A stretch of 64,000 bases of DNA from Saprospiraceae bacterium (GCA_027488935.1 JAIYAP010000040.1:62001-126000); one strand, 5' to 3'; positions 17,818-28,300 are shown, counted from the first letter of the stretch. Program-made: numbers and translations. The notes: generated from the letters alone by a model not told the origin.

Positions 17818-18798
17818 ATGCAAGACCTTCCGCAGCTTTTAAGCCAAATTCAACAATACGCCGACGATCAACCATTTCCTTCAACCCCGCCCGCACTGTA
17901 CGAACCCTGTACCTATATGCTGGAATTGGGAGGCAAACGGTTGCGACCCGCGTTGCTGCTCATGGCCTGCAATATGTACCAGCCGGAGGTAAAAGCAGCT
18001 TTACCCGCCGCATGGGCCGTCGAATTATTCCATAATTTCACCCTGATGCACGATGATATTATGGATGCGGCCCCCTTGCGCCGCGGAAAACAAACCGTAC
18101 ACACCCGCTGGAACCTGACTACCGGTATTTTGAGCGGCGATGTGATGCTGATTCATGCCTACCGACACCTGGCCAGCGTTGCCCCTGCCAGCCTGGTACC
18201 CGAATTGATCCATATTTTCAACCGGGTAGCCATCGGCGTATGTGAAGGCCAACAAATGGATGTCAACTTCGAAACCCAAAGTGATGTTTCGCTCGAAGAT
18301 TACATCCATATGATCGAACTCAAAACGGCCGTCCTGCTCGGCGGTGCCCTCGAAATGGGCGCGCGATGCGGCGGCGCGTCTACGATGGATGCCGAACACC
18401 TTTACCAGTTTGGCCGACTGGCGGGCATTGCATTTCAAATTCAAGACGACTTGCTGGATACCTACGGCGATCCGGCAAAGTTTGGCAAACAAGTAGGCGG
18501 CGATATCCTGCAAAATAAAAAAACCTTTCTGGTGCTCAAAACCTTGGAAGTGGCGCCCGCTGCCGACCAACAAGCCTTGCAAACCTGGATGCAAACCGGC
18601 CCGGAAACCGATGGCGTTGCCAAAATTGAAGCCGTGCGCGCTTTGTTCGACCGCAATGGAATTCCGAACCTGGTGGAAGCCGCCAAACACGATTTCCAGC
18701 AAGCCGCCTTCCAACACCTGGATGCCGTAACCCTCCCCGAAACCCAAAAATCAGTGCTCCGACAACTGGTTGAAGACTTGCTCGTCCGGGAGCATTAA
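17818..18798 (+). CDS. Polyprenyl (farnesyl/geranylgeranyl-type) diphosphate synthase
   Basis: 326 residues. All landmarks of trans-isoprenyl synthases are present: LGGKRLRPALLL (38-49), the first Asp-rich motif MHDDIMDAAPLRRG (77-90, metal-binding DDxxD) and the second QIQDDLLDTYGD (208-219), followed by GKQVGGDILQNKKTFL. It condenses isopentenyl diphosphate with allylic diphosphates in the cytoplasm. Phe74, five residues before the first Asp motif, suggests a short product (C15-C20), which is an inference. It is divergent from sprA, with a good promoter in front. A GHMP kinase gene at 50444-51385 may belong to the same isoprenoid supply. Confidence 0.92.
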   Translation: MQDLPQLLSQIQQYADDQPFPSTPPALYEPCTYMLELGGKRLRPALLLMACNMYQPEVKAALPAAWAVELFHNFTLMHDDIMDAAPLRRGKQTVHTRWNLTTGILSGDVMLIHAYRHLASVAPASLVPELIHIFNRVAIGVCEGQQMDVNFETQSDVSLEDYIHMIELKTAVLLGGALEMGARCGGASTMDAEHLYQFGRLAGIAFQIQDDLLDTYGDPAKFGKQVGGDILQNKKTFLVLKTLEVAPAADQQALQTWMQTGPETDGVAKIEAVRALFDRNGIPNLVEAAKHDFQQAAFQHLDAVTLPETQKSVLRQLVEDLLVREH

Positions 18799-19125
18799 GC
18801 CCTGTTTGACCCCTGCTTACGAGGCAAACCGAAAAAAGGTTGGGCGGCCACGAAAAAAAAAATATTTTTTTTTGATTTTTTTAATCAAAACCTTCGAAAA
18901 AACAGCCTTTTTAGGGAACTTTTAAAAATAGTTGGCACGACCCCTTGCGCTGCATCTTAACAAAATCTTAAATTTGTGCTGTAAAATAAAGGATGTGTCC
19001 CATGCAACCTTTTTTAAGTGGCCCACTTTAATCCATTGCCCGGCCGCGTAATCCATTCACAAACTCTTACTTGGTTGAATTTGACTTTGAAGTTGATTCA
19101 AAATCGATCACACCAAGGATGCTAG
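18799..19125. other. 327-bp intergenic region: A/T tracts and a promoter
   Basis: No gene is seen. A and T homopolymer tracts occur at 18855-18890. A promoter-like pair on the plus strand is TTG (18945-18947), 21 bases, TAAATTTG (18969-18976); it would give a leader of about 140 bases before the RsbW-like gene. The word AAGGA at 19115-19119, 6 bases before the ATG at 19126, looks like a ribosome binding site, which is uncommon in this phylum. Confidence 0.5.
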
Positions 19126-19578
19126 ATGGACTCTGCATTTCTTCCGGTCAAATATTTTAACAGTGATCTGCGAATGAGCGACTTACACACGAATCTTACC
19201 CTCCCTTCGGACCCCACCAATGTTGCCAAAGTTGAATTGTTTGTACATGAAGTAGCACTACGCTATCAGCTTTCTCCCGATGTACACGGCAATATCTTGG
19301 TTAGTCTGACAGAAGCCGTTACCAATGCTATTCTTCACGGCAACCATGCCGATTGCAATAAAAACGTTTCCATCTCCCTCCGCCGCCAAAAAGACGCCCT
19401 CTCTATTCGGGTTTCCGACGAAGGCCCTGGCTTTGATCCAAATTACGTACCCGATCCTACCTGCCCAGAATTACTCGAAAAATGTGGCGGACGCGGTATT
19501 TTCCTGATGCGCCATTTGAGCGACGAATGCAATTTTATGCGCGGTGGTTCTACCGTAGAAATGCGCTTCAAACTGTAA
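19126..19578 (+). CDS. Anti-sigma regulatory factor, serine kinase (RsbW/SpoIIAB-like)
   Basis: 150 residues from 19126; an alternative ATG at 19174 (MSDLHTNLTLPSDP) would give 134 residues and fits family length better, but the first ATG has the better upstream AAGGA. It is a GHKL ATPase of the HATPase_c_2 type: VSLTEAVTNAILHGNHAD (N box), SIRVSDEGPGFDP (G1 box) and GGRGIFLMRHLSDE (G2 box). Such proteins bind or phosphorylate anti-anti-sigma factors and control stress sigma factors, but no STAS partner or sigma-B gene lies beside it. One base separates its stop from the ybeY start, so the two are translationally linked. Confidence 0.85.
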   Translation: MDSAFLPVKYFNSDLRMSDLHTNLTLPSDPTNVAKVELFVHEVALRYQLSPDVHGNILVSLTEAVTNAILHGNHADCNKNVSISLRRQKDALSIRVSDEGPGFDPNYVPDPTCPELLEKCGGRGIFLMRHLSDECNFMRGGSTVEMRFKL

Positions 19579-19579
19579 A

Positions 19580-20038
19580 ATGCAATTTCCTGATTTACCG
19601 TTGGAAGATGAGGGCCCCGAAATGCCTATTACCTTCTTTTCTGAAGACGTACAATTTCAACTAACTCAAGTTGATGCTGTGTGCGCATGGCTACAGCGCG
19701 TCGCACAACAGGAAGACAAAATTATTCGGGAAATCAATTACATTTTTTGCTCCGACGATTTCCTGCGCGCCATCAATGAGCAATACCTACAACACGACTA
19801 TTACACCGATATTATTACCTTTCCCTACGACGATACGGAAGATATACAGGGCGACCTGTTTATCAGCATCGACCGTGTAGAAGACAATGCCAAGACCCTT
19901 CAGGTTCCGTTTTTACAAGAATTGAACCGCGTAATGGTGCATGGATTGCTGCATTTGGCCGGTTATGGCGACAAAACAGAAGCCGAAACGGTGCAAATGC
20001 GGGAAAGGGAAAATTTTCACCTCGCGCACTTCGCCTGA
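19580..20038 (+). CDS. ybeY: Endoribonuclease YbeY, rRNA maturation factor
   Basis: 152 residues. The metal site is HGLLHLAGYGDKT: His121 and His125 are present and the third ligand position (131) is Asp instead of the common His, a variant I associate with Bacteroidota YbeY. Further family sequence is INYIFCSDDFLRAINEQYL (53-71) and DYYTDIITFPYDD (73-85). YbeY processes 16S rRNA 3' ends and takes part in ribosome quality control. The start at 19580 is directly after the previous stop; a second ATG at 19622 (MPITFFSED) would fit the family's usual N-terminus equally well. Confidence 0.92.
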   Translation: MQFPDLPLEDEGPEMPITFFSEDVQFQLTQVDAVCAWLQRVAQQEDKIIREINYIFCSDDFLRAINEQYLQHDYYTDIITFPYDDTEDIQGDLFISIDRVEDNAKTLQVPFLQELNRVMVHGLLHLAGYGDKTEAETVQMRERENFHLAHFA

Positions 20039-20046
20039 TTTACAAC

Positions 20047-20835
20047 ATGGATACTACGTTCAAATTGCCGGCAGCAATGGAGCCTTTCCGCGCTCAATTG
20101 CTCCAAACTACTCAATCTTTTATCCGTGTAAAGGCCCAGCCCGCCCGCAATACCAAACCCTGGGAAAGCAAAGTGGGGGGCGCGCCCTATTTACCCATCG
20201 GCACCCCGTATCCAACCACACCCGAGGGGTTGAACCTGTTTTTTCTCGCGCAAATTAATTTTGAAGAAATGCCTGCGCTCGCACCATTTCCTCAAAAAGG
20301 ATTGGTTCAGTTTTACATCAACGACGATGATTTGTACGGCATGGACTTCGACGATGGTGCAAATCAGGACCAATTTCGGGTGCTGTATTTCCCGGAAGTG
20401 CTAAAAAATGAAAAGTCGCTGCAATCAACCCATAAAATGTTGCGCGACTTCGATTTGTTGCCCCACCACCCTGAAACGTCTCACCCGCTTCAATTTGAAA
20501 TGGCCGAAGAGGTTGTTCCCGCTTCCGATTACCGGTTTTGGCAACATTTTGACCCCAGTTTTTTTCAGCAATTTGGCGAAAAAGAATGGGACGTGATGGA
20601 CGAATTTGGCCGCGCAGTACGGGCGCAAGGACATAAAGTAGGCGGTTATGCCTATTTTACCCAAGATGATCCGCGCAGAAAGGATGATCCTATGCTGCTT
20701 TTGTTTCAACTCGATTCGGATGAAGGCATGGACCTGATGTGGGGCGATATGGGTGTTGGCCACTTTTTTATCCGCGAAAGTGATTTAAAATCAGGCGATT
20801 TTTCAAAGGTTTTGTACGACTGGGATTGTTTGTAA
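20047..20835 (+). CDS. YwqG/DUF1963 family protein
   Basis: 262 residues, cytoplasmic by appearance. The family marks are seen in order: SKVGGAPYLPIGTPYP (about 41-56), LFFLAQINFEEMP (65-77), GLVQFYINDDDLYG (86-99), and near the end GGYAYFTQDDPR and LLLFQLDSDEGMDLMWGDMGVGHFFI. The family is widespread and structurally known but has no established function. It lies 8 bases after ybeY, so it is probably in the same transcript, and it is convergent with the HAD gene (7 bases apart). Confidence 0.85.
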   Translation: MDTTFKLPAAMEPFRAQLLQTTQSFIRVKAQPARNTKPWESKVGGAPYLPIGTPYPTTPEGLNLFFLAQINFEEMPALAPFPQKGLVQFYINDDDLYGMDFDDGANQDQFRVLYFPEVLKNEKSLQSTHKMLRDFDLLPHHPETSHPLQFEMAEEVVPASDYRFWQHFDPSFFQQFGEKEWDVMDEFGRAVRAQGHKVGGYAYFTQDDPRRKDDPMLLLFQLDSDEGMDLMWGDMGVGHFFIRESDLKSGDFSKVLYDWDCL

Positions 20836-20842
20836 CAACCCT

Positions 20843-21472
20843 TTAGTCCAGTCCGCGCTCCTTTAAGTGCAGTCCAATATCCATCCCCAAGGGATGCACA
20901 AATGCCTGGATACCTACCTGGCGGGCGGCCAACACGTTCGGCTCCAAATCATCAAAAAATACGGTTTCTTCTGGCACCAACTCCGCGTCGGCCAACACAT
21001 ACTCGTATATTTCACGATTGGGTTTTCGGAGGCGAATCAGGTGTGAATAATACACGCCATCAAAATAGGTGTGCTGAAAATCGGTTACCCCATATTCCCG
21101 GAGCAAATAATCGTCGATCCAGTTGGCGTGTAAATCATTGATATTGCTCAGCAAAAACACCTGATAACGCTGACGCAAACGCAATAATAGATCGAGTCGC
21201 GCGCGCGGAAGCTCCACAAAAATGCTGTTCCAGGCTTGTTCCACCTGCTCTGCCTGCAAGGGCGGATCGATAGACAATCGAACGGCATTTAAAAACTCCT
21301 CGGTGCTCATGCCCCCTACTTCATATATTTCAAAAACACGATCGCGCAATAGTTTTGCATGGGCCGATGCATAACTTTCGCCCGCAAGGGTATGCAACAT
21401 GCGCCCGGTTTGCCCTAAATCCAGGTCGAAGAGGACATTCCCTAAATCAAAGATGATATGTTTGACCGCCAT
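20843..21472 (-). CDS. HAD-superfamily (IA) phosphatase, YihX-like
   Basis: 209 residues from the ATG at 21470-21472 (MAVKHIIFDLGNVLFDLD). Motif I is FDLGNV: the nucleophile Asp is present, and the +2 position is Gly where most HAD phosphatases have the acid/base Asp; the same form is seen in YihX (glucose-1-phosphate phosphatase). Motif II is FLLSNIND, motif III RKPNREIYEYVL and motif IV FFDDLEPNVLAARQVGI. The cap is a small helical one. It should be a cytoplasmic sugar-phosphate or nucleotide phosphatase; the substrate is open. Confidence 0.87.
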   Translation of the reverse strand: MAVKHIIFDLGNVLFDLDLGQTGRMLHTLAGESYASAHAKLLRDRVFEIYEVGGMSTEEFLNAVRLSIDPPLQAEQVEQAWNSIFVELPRARLDLLLRLRQRYQVFLLSNINDLHANWIDDYLLREYGVTDFQHTYFDGVYYSHLIRLRKPNREIYEYVLADAELVPEETVFFDDLEPNVLAARQVGIQAFVHPLGMDIGLHLKERGLD

Positions 21473-21642
21473 AATATGAATATGAATAGACTTGTACTTG
21501 AATCGGTACCGCAAAGTTGAAGCTATTCCTTACCTTTGCGGCGCTTTAACCAAATATTTCCACGCAATTACGGCAGGATATTTGCACACGCTGCAAAAAG
21601 CAGCAGCATCTTTTCAGCCGTTCAAACAAATACACAACTTTT

Positions 21643-22941
21643 ATGGCGCGCGTAGAACTCGTGATGCCCAAAATGGGCGAAAGTATCATGGAAGCCACCA
21701 TTCTCAAATGGCGCAAAAATCCGGGAGACCGCATTGAACTGGATGAACCCGTGCTGGATATTGCCACGGATAAAGTGGACAGTGAAGTGCCTTCTCCGGT
21801 AGCGGGCACGCTGGTTGAAATTTTATTCGCTGAAAATGAGGTTGTTGCAATCAATAAAACGATTGCAATCATCGAAACAGCAGCCACCGATGCACCACCC
21901 GCTGCTTCCCCCGCACTGGCGACCACCACAGTTAGTGCAACCACCACCAATGTACCATTCGTTCCTGCAAGCAGCAGCGCACCGATCAGCAGCACAGAAG
22001 GCCGGTTTTACTCTCCCCTGGTGCGTACCATTGCCAAAGAAGAAGGCATTGCACAAACGGAACTGGACAATATTGCCGGTTCGGGCCAGGAAGGACGTGT
22101 TACCAAAAAGGATGTGCTGGCTTACCTGGCCAATCGCACCTCAAGTCCCGCAGCAATCCAGCCTGTGGCGCCTGCACCCACGGCACCCAGTACGCCAGCG
22201 GTTCCAGTAGCGCCTGCCATAAGCATCAGCGGCAACGTAGAAATTATGGAAATGGATCGCATGCGCAAACTCATTTCCGACCACATGGTGATGAGCAAAC
22301 ATGTGAGCCCACACGTTACCTCTTTTGTAGAGGTCGACGTGACCAACATTGTCAACTGGCGCAACCGGATCAAAGACGATTTCAAGAAAAAACACGGTGA
22401 AAACATCACGTTTACACCTATATTTATACAAGCGGTTGCCCGCGCGATCCGGGAACTCCCAATGATCAATGTTTCGGTGGATGGCACCCGTATTATCGTG
22501 AAAAAAGACATCAACATCGGGATGGCCGCTGCATTGCCGAGTGGCAACCTGATTGTTCCGGTGATCAAAAATGCCGATTACCTGAATTTGATGGGCCTCA
22601 CCAAAGCCGTTAATGACTTAGCCAACCGCGCGCGAAAAAACCAATTGAAGCCCGATGAAGTACAGGGCGGCACGTTTACCCTCACCAATGTGGGTACGTT
22701 TGGCAATGTAATGGGCACCCCGATCATCAATCAACCACAGGTAGCCATCATGGCAACTGGCGCAATCAAGAAAAAACCGGCGGTACTGGAAACAGAACAT
22801 GGTGATGTGATCGCGATCCGTCAAATGATGTTTCTCTCCATGTCGTACGATCACCGGGTGGTTGATGGCATGCTCGGCGGTACATTTATCCGTAAAGTAG
22901 CCGACTTCCTGGAAGCTTTTGATGTAAATACAGTCGTATAG
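21643..22941 (+). CDS. Dihydrolipoamide acyltransferase, E2 of a 2-oxo acid dehydrogenase complex
   Basis: 432 residues with the classic three-part layout: one lipoyl domain (1-77) with the lipoylated Lys44 in TDKVDSE; an Ala/Pro/Thr-rich linker (about 85-115); a peripheral subunit-binding domain (about 122-158, SPLVRTIAKEEGIAQTEL); a second Ala/Pro linker; and the catalytic domain (about 195-432) with DHRVVDG at 403-409. The acyl group (acetyl, succinyl or branched-chain) cannot be decided from motifs alone; a single lipoyl domain and neighbour-less position fit a branched-chain or succinyl E2. The partner E1 and E3 genes are not in the window. A TACCTTTG box at 21531-21538 may be the promoter core. 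Confidence 0.93.
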   Translation: MARVELVMPKMGESIMEATILKWRKNPGDRIELDEPVLDIATDKVDSEVPSPVAGTLVEILFAENEVVAINKTIAIIETAATDAPPAASPALATTTVSATTTNVPFVPASSSAPISSTEGRFYSPLVRTIAKEEGIAQTELDNIAGSGQEGRVTKKDVLAYLANRTSSPAAIQPVAPAPTAPSTPAVPVAPAISISGNVEIMEMDRMRKLISDHMVMSKHVSPHVTSFVEVDVTNIVNWRNRIKDDFKKKHGENITFTPIFIQAVARAIRELPMINVSVDGTRIIVKKDINIGMAAALPSGNLIVPVIKNADYLNLMGLTKAVNDLANRARKNQLKPDEVQGGTFTLTNVGTFGNVMGTPIINQPQVAIMATGAIKKKPAVLETEHGDVIAIRQMMFLSMSYDHRVVDGMLGGTFIRKVADFLEAFDVNTVV

Positions 22942-22946
22942 TATAG

Positions 22947-22999
22947 AATGGCCGTTGCCGACTAAGCCATCCAACTGGTATTAATCGGTAACGGCCATT
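22947..22999. terminator. Hairpin between convergent E2 and CNNM genes
   Basis: Bases 22947-22961 and 22985-22999 form a 15-bp inverted repeat with one mismatch. The right arm lies in the last codons of the CNNM gene (MAVTD and stop), so the termination hairpin of the E2 gene is built partly from coding sequence. Confidence 0.5.
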
Positions 23000-24282
23000 T
23001 GTCCATGATCAAGTTCCTGAATCAGGACTTTGTCGATTTTACTTTTGTCCATATCTACAATTTCAAAGCGATAATGGTCGATGGTAAAGAAATCACCCGC
23101 TTTCGGAATTTCGCTCAAATGGTATAGGATAAACCCTGCCAGCGTTGAGTAGTCCGTATCTGCCTCATCGAAGGCTTTCAGGTGCACCGTTTCCCGCAAT
23201 TCGTCGATCGGAATCACCCCATCTACAAGCAGGCTGCCGTCTTCGCGTGTGATGATTGATGGTTCTTCTACATCGTCCATATCAGGCAGGGTACCAAATA
23301 TATTCTCCGTCAGGTCGTGCAGGGTAATAATGCCCTGGGTTGATCCGTACTCATCGACCACCACGGCGAAATAGTTGCGCGCTTTTCGGAAACGCTCCAG
23401 AATCTTGAGGGCGTTCATCGTTTCAGGCACATATAAAGGCTGACTCACCACATTGCGCAAATTGAATCCCGGCTTGTTGCGCTGGTCAATATAATCGCGC
23501 AAACGCACCACCCCAATGATATTTTCGAGGGTATCTTCGCACAAGAGGAATTTGGTATAACCGCTTTCCCGAATAATTTTATCGTTTTCTTCGGCCGGAG
23601 CATGGACGTCGAGCCACTCCACCTCATTGCGGTGGGTCATAATGGTATAGGCATCGCGGTCTGCAAAGCGCAAAATATTCTGAATGTATTCGCTTTCTTT
23701 GGTTTCCAGCACGCCTTGCTGATTGGCCATTTTAACCATCAGTTTGATTTCCTCCTCCGAAATACTTTGCTGGTCGTTGGGTTTAATGAGCAACAGGCGC
23801 AAAAACATTTTGGTCGACCAACTCAGAAACACTGAAATAGGGCCGGTAAGTTTGGTCATGACGCTCATAGCGGGTGCGCAGGTGAGCGCAAGCATGTCGG
23901 CGTATTGAATCGCAATATACTTGGGTGCCAGTTCGCCAATGATCAGCGAGAGGTAGGTAATTACAGTAATGACAAAAGCGATGGAAATCTGTTTGGCAAA
24001 AGGGGCCAGGACCGGTACACTTTCAATAATGGGGGTCAGGTGCTTGCCGATTGCCACCCCGCCATAAGCGCCTTCTACAATACTAATCAGCGTAATACCG
24101 ATTTGCATGGCCGATAAATAATTGTCGATATTATCGAGCAAATTTAGCGCAATGCCAGCGTTTACATTTCCCTTGCTCCTTTCGCCCTCCAGCCGAGCAC
24201 GTTTGGCCGTAATCAACGCTATTTCGCCCAACACTAGGAAACCATGTAAGACAATCAGTACAAGTATTATCGCTATTTCCAT
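22981..24282 (-). CDS. CNNM/CorC-type membrane protein with CBS pair (DUF21-CBS-CorC_HlyC)
   Basis: 433 residues. A complete DUF21 membrane domain (1-190, four spans, with LSAMQIGITLISIVEGAYGG and ELAPKYIAIQYAD) precedes a CBS pair (about 205-330, with VVVDEYGSTQGIITLHDLTENIFG) and a CorC_HlyC domain (about 340-425, DYSTLAGFILYHLSEIPKAGD). The family transports or senses divalent cations, mainly Mg. It is a full-length relative of the trimmed protein at 3165-4154. A good minus-strand promoter lies at 24424-24455. Confidence 0.9.
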   Translation of the reverse strand: MEIAIILVLIVLHGFLVLGEIALITAKRARLEGERSKGNVNAGIALNLLDNIDNYLSAMQIGITLISIVEGAYGGVAIGKHLTPIIESVPVLAPFAKQISIAFVITVITYLSLIIGELAPKYIAIQYADMLALTCAPAMSVMTKLTGPISVFLSWSTKMFLRLLLIKPNDQQSISEEEIKLMVKMANQQGVLETKESEYIQNILRFADRDAYTIMTHRNEVEWLDVHAPAEENDKIIRESGYTKFLLCEDTLENIIGVVRLRDYIDQRNKPGFNLRNVVSQPLYVPETMNALKILERFRKARNYFAVVVDEYGSTQGIITLHDLTENIFGTLPDMDDVEEPSIITREDGSLLVDGVIPIDELRETVHLKAFDEADTDYSTLAGFILYHLSEIPKAGDFFTIDHYRFEIVDMDKSKIDKVLIQELDHGQMAVTD

Positions 24283-24423
24283 GTTCTGTACGCCATCGAT
24301 GCCCCTACCAAACTTGGTAAATGCTGCAGCATCCCGGTGCGTGAACGGGCTTTGGGCTACGAAGCGTTAATTTTATTTGTGTAATGAGGGAAAAAAGCAC
24401 GCAACAATCTTCTGAATCGAGTG

Positions 24424-24455
24424 CAAATTTACCACTATTACCAAATTTTTCACAA
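24424..24455 (-). promoter_or_regulatory. Promoter of the CNNM gene
   Basis: On the minus strand: TTG (24455-24453), 21 bases, TAAATTTG (24431-24424). The leader before the start at 24282 would be about 135 bases. Confidence 0.5.
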
Positions 24456-24513
24456 GTCTTTCTTTAGGTTGCCTGAAATGTTAGTTAAAATATGTTAAAA
24501 TTTGAAAAATATT

Positions 24514-24544
24514 TTTGTTCAAACACAATAACCCCATACATTTG
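24514..24544 (+). promoter_or_regulatory. Promoter of the ECF sigma factor gene
   Basis: TTTG (24514-24517), exactly 19 bases, TACATTTG (24537-24544): the best match to the Bacteroidota consensus in the window. The leader is about 120 bases. The remainder of the 390-bp intergenic region 24283-24672 is A/T-rich and shows no gene. Confidence 0.7.
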
Positions 24545-24672
24545 GGCTCACACAACACAGGAAATCATTCCTGTTCCATTTTTCACTAAATCATTTTGTC
24601 TATCGATTCTAACTTGTACACCATTTAATTGTTTGTCAATTTATCTGGTAAAACAGCAAAACCACTTTGCTC

Positions 24673-25257
24673 ATGCAAGTTATGCCGATGCTCAATGATC
24701 ACGAATTAATCGCCCTTTATGCTAACGGCGATGAGAAAGCCTTCGAAACTCTTCTGAAGCGCTACAAATCCAAAATTTACACTTCGATCTACCTGTTCGT
24801 TAAAGATCAGGCGCTCGCTGAAGACATTTTTCAGGAAGTGTTCATTAAAATTATTGATACGCTCCGTCGTGGCAAGTATAACCACGAAGGCAAATTTGTC
24901 CAATGGGCTATGCGGATTGCGTACAACATGTGTGTCGATTACCACCGTCGCAACAAACGCCGTGCACACATCAATCCATCCGACGACTTTGATATTTTCG
25001 AAGTACTTCGCCTCAGCGATGATGGTCCTGAAACACAAATCATGCGCAGCGAAACGCATAACCGCATCCGTCGCCTCATCGACGAACTGCCTGCCGAACA
25101 ACGGGAAGTGGTTATTTTGCGCCACTACGCCGATATGAGCTTTAAAGAAATTGCCTCGCTTACCCGCGTGAGCATCAATACAGCCCTGGGTCGCATGCGC
25201 TACGCCCTCATCAACATCCGCAAGATGATGGTGGAACGTGAAGTAATGCTCCAGTAA
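24673..25257 (+). CDS. RNA polymerase sigma factor, sigma-70/ECF family
   Basis: 194 residues from the ATG at 24673; ATGs at 24682 and 24688 (MLNDHELIALYANG) are also possible, and the frame opens with a TTG at 24667. Region 2: TSIYLFVKDQALAEDIFQEV and GKFVQWAMRIAYNMCVDYHR, where core binding and -10 recognition occur. Region 4: LPAEQREVVILRHYADMSFK then EIASLTRVSINTALGRMRYAL, the -35-binding helix-turn-helix. No anti-sigma gene is adjacent; the gene is monocistronic between a strong promoter and a strong terminator. The highly conserved appearance suggests a core-like ECF factor of this phylum, an inference. Confidence 0.9.
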   Translation: MQVMPMLNDHELIALYANGDEKAFETLLKRYKSKIYTSIYLFVKDQALAEDIFQEVFIKIIDTLRRGKYNHEGKFVQWAMRIAYNMCVDYHRRNKRRAHINPSDDFDIFEVLRLSDDGPETQIMRSETHNRIRRLIDELPAEQREVVILRHYADMSFKEIASLTRVSINTALGRMRYALINIRKMMVEREVMLQ

Positions 25258-25318
25258 TCCCCCCAATACCCGCGGCCTTCGATTTTGTACAAATCTGCGA
25301 ACTGCTTGTATAAAAACA

Positions 25319-25357
25319 ATGGGCTATTGTGTTTCTTTTGGAAACGCAATAGCCCAT
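25319..25357. terminator. Strong bidirectional terminator hairpin
   Basis: A 17-bp stem (25319-25335 with 25341-25357, one wobble position) around a 5-base loop, between the sigma factor gene and the convergent M4 protease gene. A run of A at 25312-25316 gives T residues for the minus-strand transcript. Confidence 0.75.
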
Positions 25358-25379
25358 ATTTATTCGGGTGTGGCGCGAT

Positions 25380-28300
25380 TTATTCCCGAATTATTTTCAG
25401 TGCTGCTGCACTTTTTCCTGCCAAAATCCGCACTACATATGCGCCCGTTGGCAACGCGCTCAAATCAATATTCAACTGATTGCTGCCCGATACCAACTGG
25501 GTTGTTTGTTGGTATACAGTAGCGCCCAAGATATTGTTTACCACAATATGCGCTTCTACACCTGCATCTGATTGAACATTCAATTGCGTTACGCCCGAAG
25601 TCGGGTTCGGATTCGCCTGCACACCATGCAAACCCGATGTTGGTGCTTGGGTCGCTACTTGCAAACTTCTGTCTCCTTCCGCATACCATACGCCCCACTG
25701 GTGCGCATTTAACAGGGCCCCAATACCGCCTTGTGGCTCAATTTTATTGGCCTTCAAACCCTGTGTATACAAATTAACGTTGGTCGCGGTGGGCGATTCA
25801 AACAAAATTTTATTGTCCAAACGGTTGTAAGTTGGCCATCCCAAGGCACCGTTATCGGCTACCAGGCGTGTATAATCACCCGTTTCGGTATTGGCACCGT
25901 AAATTTCATAAACATCATTGGCGCTGTCGAAGAAATCAAATGCAATGACATAAGGTGAATTTTTGGCAAAACTTGGATCTCCAACGCTGGTATTTTCAGG
26001 TAAACCACTGAATAACTTGGAAATAAACGGTGTTTGCGTATTTACAAACGCGCCGTTTTCCCAAAATTGAAGGAAACCAATATCCCAATAACTCAAGTCC
26101 TGGCCATTATTGCTGGTCAATTCATTGAATGCATCGTACATCAAGTATGAACCACTGTAATCAAACTCCAACACATCGGCATACCGTACTTCGCCGGTAA
26201 TGGTGGGGGTTTGAGAATATGTTGGGTTGTACAAAAAGAAAGTTTCGGGCAAAAACAGGTTTGGATCGGCCAAATCAAAGATATACACACGGTTGTCCTG
26301 GCTTTGGGTAATGCCTGCAATAAAGCGGCCATCCTTTGAAATGACTGCGTTCCGCCAAATCGGAGAAGCACTAAATGGCGGGTTGACCACCGGAATGATG
26401 TTGGTTGGCGTGTACTGCACATCCACCGTAATAATATGGCCTTCGCTGTTTACAAAAACAATTTGACGGCCATTGTCCGAAATACTTGGACGACTTTGCA
26501 CGCCTTCATTATAAATAGAGCCCAATAACTGACCGGTTCCTAGTGCGAGGTCGAGGGAAAGGCCATTGTCGGATACACATAATACGTATTCATCGCCTGG
26601 GTTCGGGTTCAATTGACCCTGGTAGTTACCACTTGGCTGGTTTCCAACAATTCCCACCACATCAAAAGCCGAAGCGGCCGCTTGTGCAACCGTTGCGCCG
26701 TACAAATCATTGGACGCTTGCAAAACGGCAATGCGCAAATCGGTAAACTTGCTGCTTTTTACCAAATAATCGCGCAAGGCCTTATAATATACCTGTTCGG
26801 CTTTGTCTTTACCCACCGAGGCATTGCTGGCAAAAAGGTAAAACGCGCGGTTCGTAATGCCACTGTTGATGTGTACGCCGCCATTATCATCACTGCCGTT
26901 GTATTTTTCGCTCATTTGCTTGGGCTGCCACCAGGGACTGTTGGAAGAAACGCCGTTGTTGGGATTGGACAAATCGCGGAGGCAGTTGGTCGGATTCACG
27001 CCCGTTTGCATCACATCTTCTCCAATTTTCCAGTCATCCCGATCGATCATGGCCCCGAAAATATCGGCAAAAGACTCGTTCATGGCACCGCTTTCATCCT
27101 GATACTCCAGGTTTGCGGTTTTTTCCACCACGCCGTGGGTCATTTCGTGTCCACCTACATCCAGGCCGCGTGCGAGGCGCCTAAAGGTTGATCCGCCGTT
27201 TCCGTACCACATTGCTGCGCCATTCCAGAAGGCATTTTCCATAGAACTGCCATCATTGTCGGCTACTTCTACAAACGCGATGATGTTGCCGCCTACCCCA
27301 TCGATGGAATTGCGGTTGAAGGTATTTTTGAAATAATCGTAACTCTTGCTGCTGTTCCAGTGTCCGCTTACCGCCGTTTTATTGTTAAAATTGAGGCCTG
27401 TGGCAGATACAAAATCATAATTGAACGTAGATTGAACTTCCGGGGAGGTGCCCAGCGCGCTCAACGTTATAATGGCACCAACCGGGTCGTTGGGCATGTT
27501 TGACTGTCCGCTGTTGAACATGGATTTGCTGGCATCTTCGAGCACAATTTGGCTGCCGCTCACCTGCCAAGCCCCAAAAGAACGGTTGATATCGAGCAGA
27601 TCCAGGCCATTGGCTGTAACGGGGCCGACGACCACCTCATCGGTTGTCTGGTTATTGTGTTCTGTTTCGGTTACTTCCGCTGTTTTATGCGAAACATGGC
27701 GACCGCCGTCAATTTTGCAGGTATGGTCAAAATGATGGATCACTGCGCCGGTTTGGGCATCCACAAAATAAACCACGCGTTTGAGCAAGTTGGGGTGCGC
27801 CTCCACGTACCATGCCAGGCGTGCCGTTTGTTGACTTGCTTTTGGGTGGTACACCACGAGTTGGGTTTGATGTGTGGCGCCGCCTACAAACTTCAGTTCT
27901 TCGGCCGTCCAGCGCGTTTTGGTATAGGCTGGACCAAAATCGGCCATTGCCTGCTCATACGCGGTTGTTGCGGTAATGGCCGGATTCGTGGTAAGTTTAG
28001 GTGCGCTCGGGTAATATCGGCCACCAAGGCTTACAAAATAACCATTTTTACTGTGGGCGATGAGTTCTGCGCCATATACCGGGATGGTGTGGAGCACTTG
28101 TTGAAGGCGCACATGGTAATTGCCTTGTTCGTCGGTTTGGATGCTGCTTACGACAAACTCGTTGGCAGGATCGAAGATACCAGCCGGTTGCAATTGCATC
28201 AAAAACGCCAGGGCATTTTCGGCGGGTGTTTTGCGGTCTGCATCTACCCGAATTTCTGGTTTACTTTCAAAAAAGATGGGCATTCCGTTTTCATCCCGGG